NCBI GenBank assembly: GCA_033782935.1
Contig: JAWQEG010001306.1
Coordinates: 1,116,001 to 1,180,000, forward strand
DNA from: Petrolisthes cinctipes
Taxonomy: Eukaryota > Arthropoda > Malacostraca > Decapoda > Porcellanidae
DNA: 64,000 nt
Direction of reading: 5' to 3'
This document shows positions 63,401 to 64,000 of the stretch, in pieces. The position numbers were made by a program, and so were the translations under genes. The notes below the pieces were generated by a model. It saw only the letters and a list, made by a program, of their open reading frames with translations. It made no database searches and was not told where the DNA came from. The stretch's first letter is position 1; each line of letters opens with the position of its first letter.

Positions 63401-64000
63401 ACCTAAAAGATCGATTTTTAGCATGTTTTTAGCCTATATTTTGAAAATATTCTAGCCCTGTACAGATTGTTTCTGGGACCCCAAAATATTGAATTTTCGG
63501 GTGTTTTGAGCCTGAATTTGAGATATAAACGGGTACAGAAGATACATGCACATATTGACTTTGGGCACCAAAAATATCGATTTTCAGCATGTTTTGGGCC
63601 TGAATTTTGAAAATACTCTAACACGGAGTATTCATGTACAGATCGCTTGTGGGACCCCAAAATATCGAATTTTCGGGTGTTTTTGGCCTGAATTTGAGAT
63701 ATAAACGGGTACAGAAGATACATGCACATCTTGACTTTGGGCATCTAAAATATCGATTTTCAGCATGTTTTGGGCCTGTATTTTGAAAATACTCTAACAC
63801 TGAGTAGGCATTTACAGATTGCTTCTGGGACCCCAAAATATCGAATTTTCGGGTGTTTTGAGCCTGAATTTGAGATATAAACGGGTATTGAAGATGCATG
63901 CACATATCGACTTTTGTGCACCTAAAAGATCGATTTTCAGTATGTTTTGAGCATGTATTTTGAAAATACTCTAACACGGAGTATACATGTACAGATACCT
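57415..64000 (+). repeat. Interleaved duplications at the right end
   Basis: A C1-A2-B2 segment with agaactgtttagg, aaaccagtac and catgttatgggcc occurs at about 57.53-57.9, 59.36-59.7 and 61.68-62.03 kb. The first and third also share gggactcc, ttttatgcacctataag and gaaaaaactc, so they are closest. A second set (gtgcacttaaaag, agccctgtac, gtattcatgtac, cgcttgtggg) occurs at about 59.6-60.1 and 63.2-63.7 kb, offset 3591. Offset 3266 after the loss of 325 bp links 60541 with 63807 (ggcatttacag). The array continues past base 64000. Confidence 0.76.
62387..62656 (+). repeat. Fused monomer pair with an 82-bp internal deletion
   Basis: An A1-like monomer runs to gagtaggcatgtaca and then jumps to tgcacatattgac of the next monomer. 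The two normal monomers (352 bp) are reduced to 270 bp. The motif taca at 62551-62554 is common to both deletion edges, suggesting microhomology-mediated deletion. Confidence 0.8.

Larger units (their letters stand above)
1..64000. repeat. Satellite DNA array with nested higher-order structure, filling the window
   Basis: Every stretch I read aligns to the same monomer family, all in one orientation. The anchor ctgggacc recurs at spacings of 176, 177 and 148 bp (first at 1, 177, 354, 502, 678, 856, 1003). No unique DNA, transposon insertion or inversion interrupts the array, and both window edges lie inside it. Monomers share short landmarks: ttttcgggtgtttt, gatataaacggg, catgcacatat, tcgattttcag, ttttgaaaata and aggcatgtacagat. 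This is the organisation of eukaryotic centromeric or heterochromatic satellites. That location is inferred from structure only. I do not recognise the family. Confidence 0.97.

Noticed and set aside
1..64000. CRISPR array
   Set aside because: The repeat is continuous with no unique spacers, and the period is 148-177 bp rather than about 60-70 bp.
1..64000. Transposable element, LTR or terminal inverted repeat
   Set aside because: No target-site duplication, transposase or reverse-transcriptase-like frame, long terminal repeats or foreign sequence was seen. All repeats are direct and part of the same satellite.
1..64000. tRNA, rRNA or other structured RNA genes
   Set aside because: No non-satellite sequence exists in the window to hold them, and the monomer shows no tRNA box A/B pair or rRNA landmark.
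1..64000. Telomeric repeats marking a chromosome end
   Set aside because: No runs of ttaggg, tttaggg or related short repeats occur; isolated tttaggg in B1 monomers (tttagggccag) is single-copy within the monomer.

Overview
The whole 64 kb window is one uninterrupted, head-to-tail satellite DNA array. I found no protein gene, RNA gene, transposon, CRISPR array or unique sequence in it. The window begins and ends inside a repeat monomer, so the array continues on both sides. GC is about 39% (hand count of one monomer). Array size, nested periodicity and lack of genes point to a eukaryotic nuclear genome, most likely centromeric, pericentromeric or other constitutive heterochromatin. I do not recognise the satellite family and cannot name the organism.

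The repeat is layered. (1) The basic monomer is 176 bp (A) or 177 bp (B) and consists of two diverged 88-bp half-units. (2) A third monomer, C (148 bp), is a B-like monomer lacking 29 bp. (3) A-B-C make a 501-bp trimer. (4) Two trimer flavours (A1-B1-C1 and A2-B2-C2) alternate to give a hexameric higher-order repeat of about 1002 bp (992 bp where C2 has a 10-bp deletion). Bases 1-1002 are a clean hexamer. (5) Hexamers, often with monomers lost, gained or hybridised, are grouped into larger direct duplications of 0.8-6 kb.

Layout, with monomer starts set at the ctggg motif: 1-5814, 5815-11127 and 11128-13984 are three copies of a 5-6 kb super-unit (third partial). 13985-17774 holds a 1983-bp tandem duplication. 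17775-22154 is a 2190-bp tandem pair, with a third edited copy at 22971-25030. 25031-27673 is mixed hexamers. 27674-33379 is a 2858-bp tandem pair. 33380-41005 is mixed hexamers with smaller duplications. 41006-49419 is a pair of 3962/4452-bp units, the second carrying an extra 491-bp trimer. 49420-50736 is mixed. 50737-52366 is an 815-bp tandem pair. 52367-57414 is mixed. 57415-64000 has interleaved duplications at offsets of 1828, 2319 and 3591 bp.

Shared private variants reveal unequal exchange, local gene conversion and hybrid monomers. Many short reverse-strand open frames recur with the repeat; they end in or near C monomers, and I treat them as by-products of the satellite.
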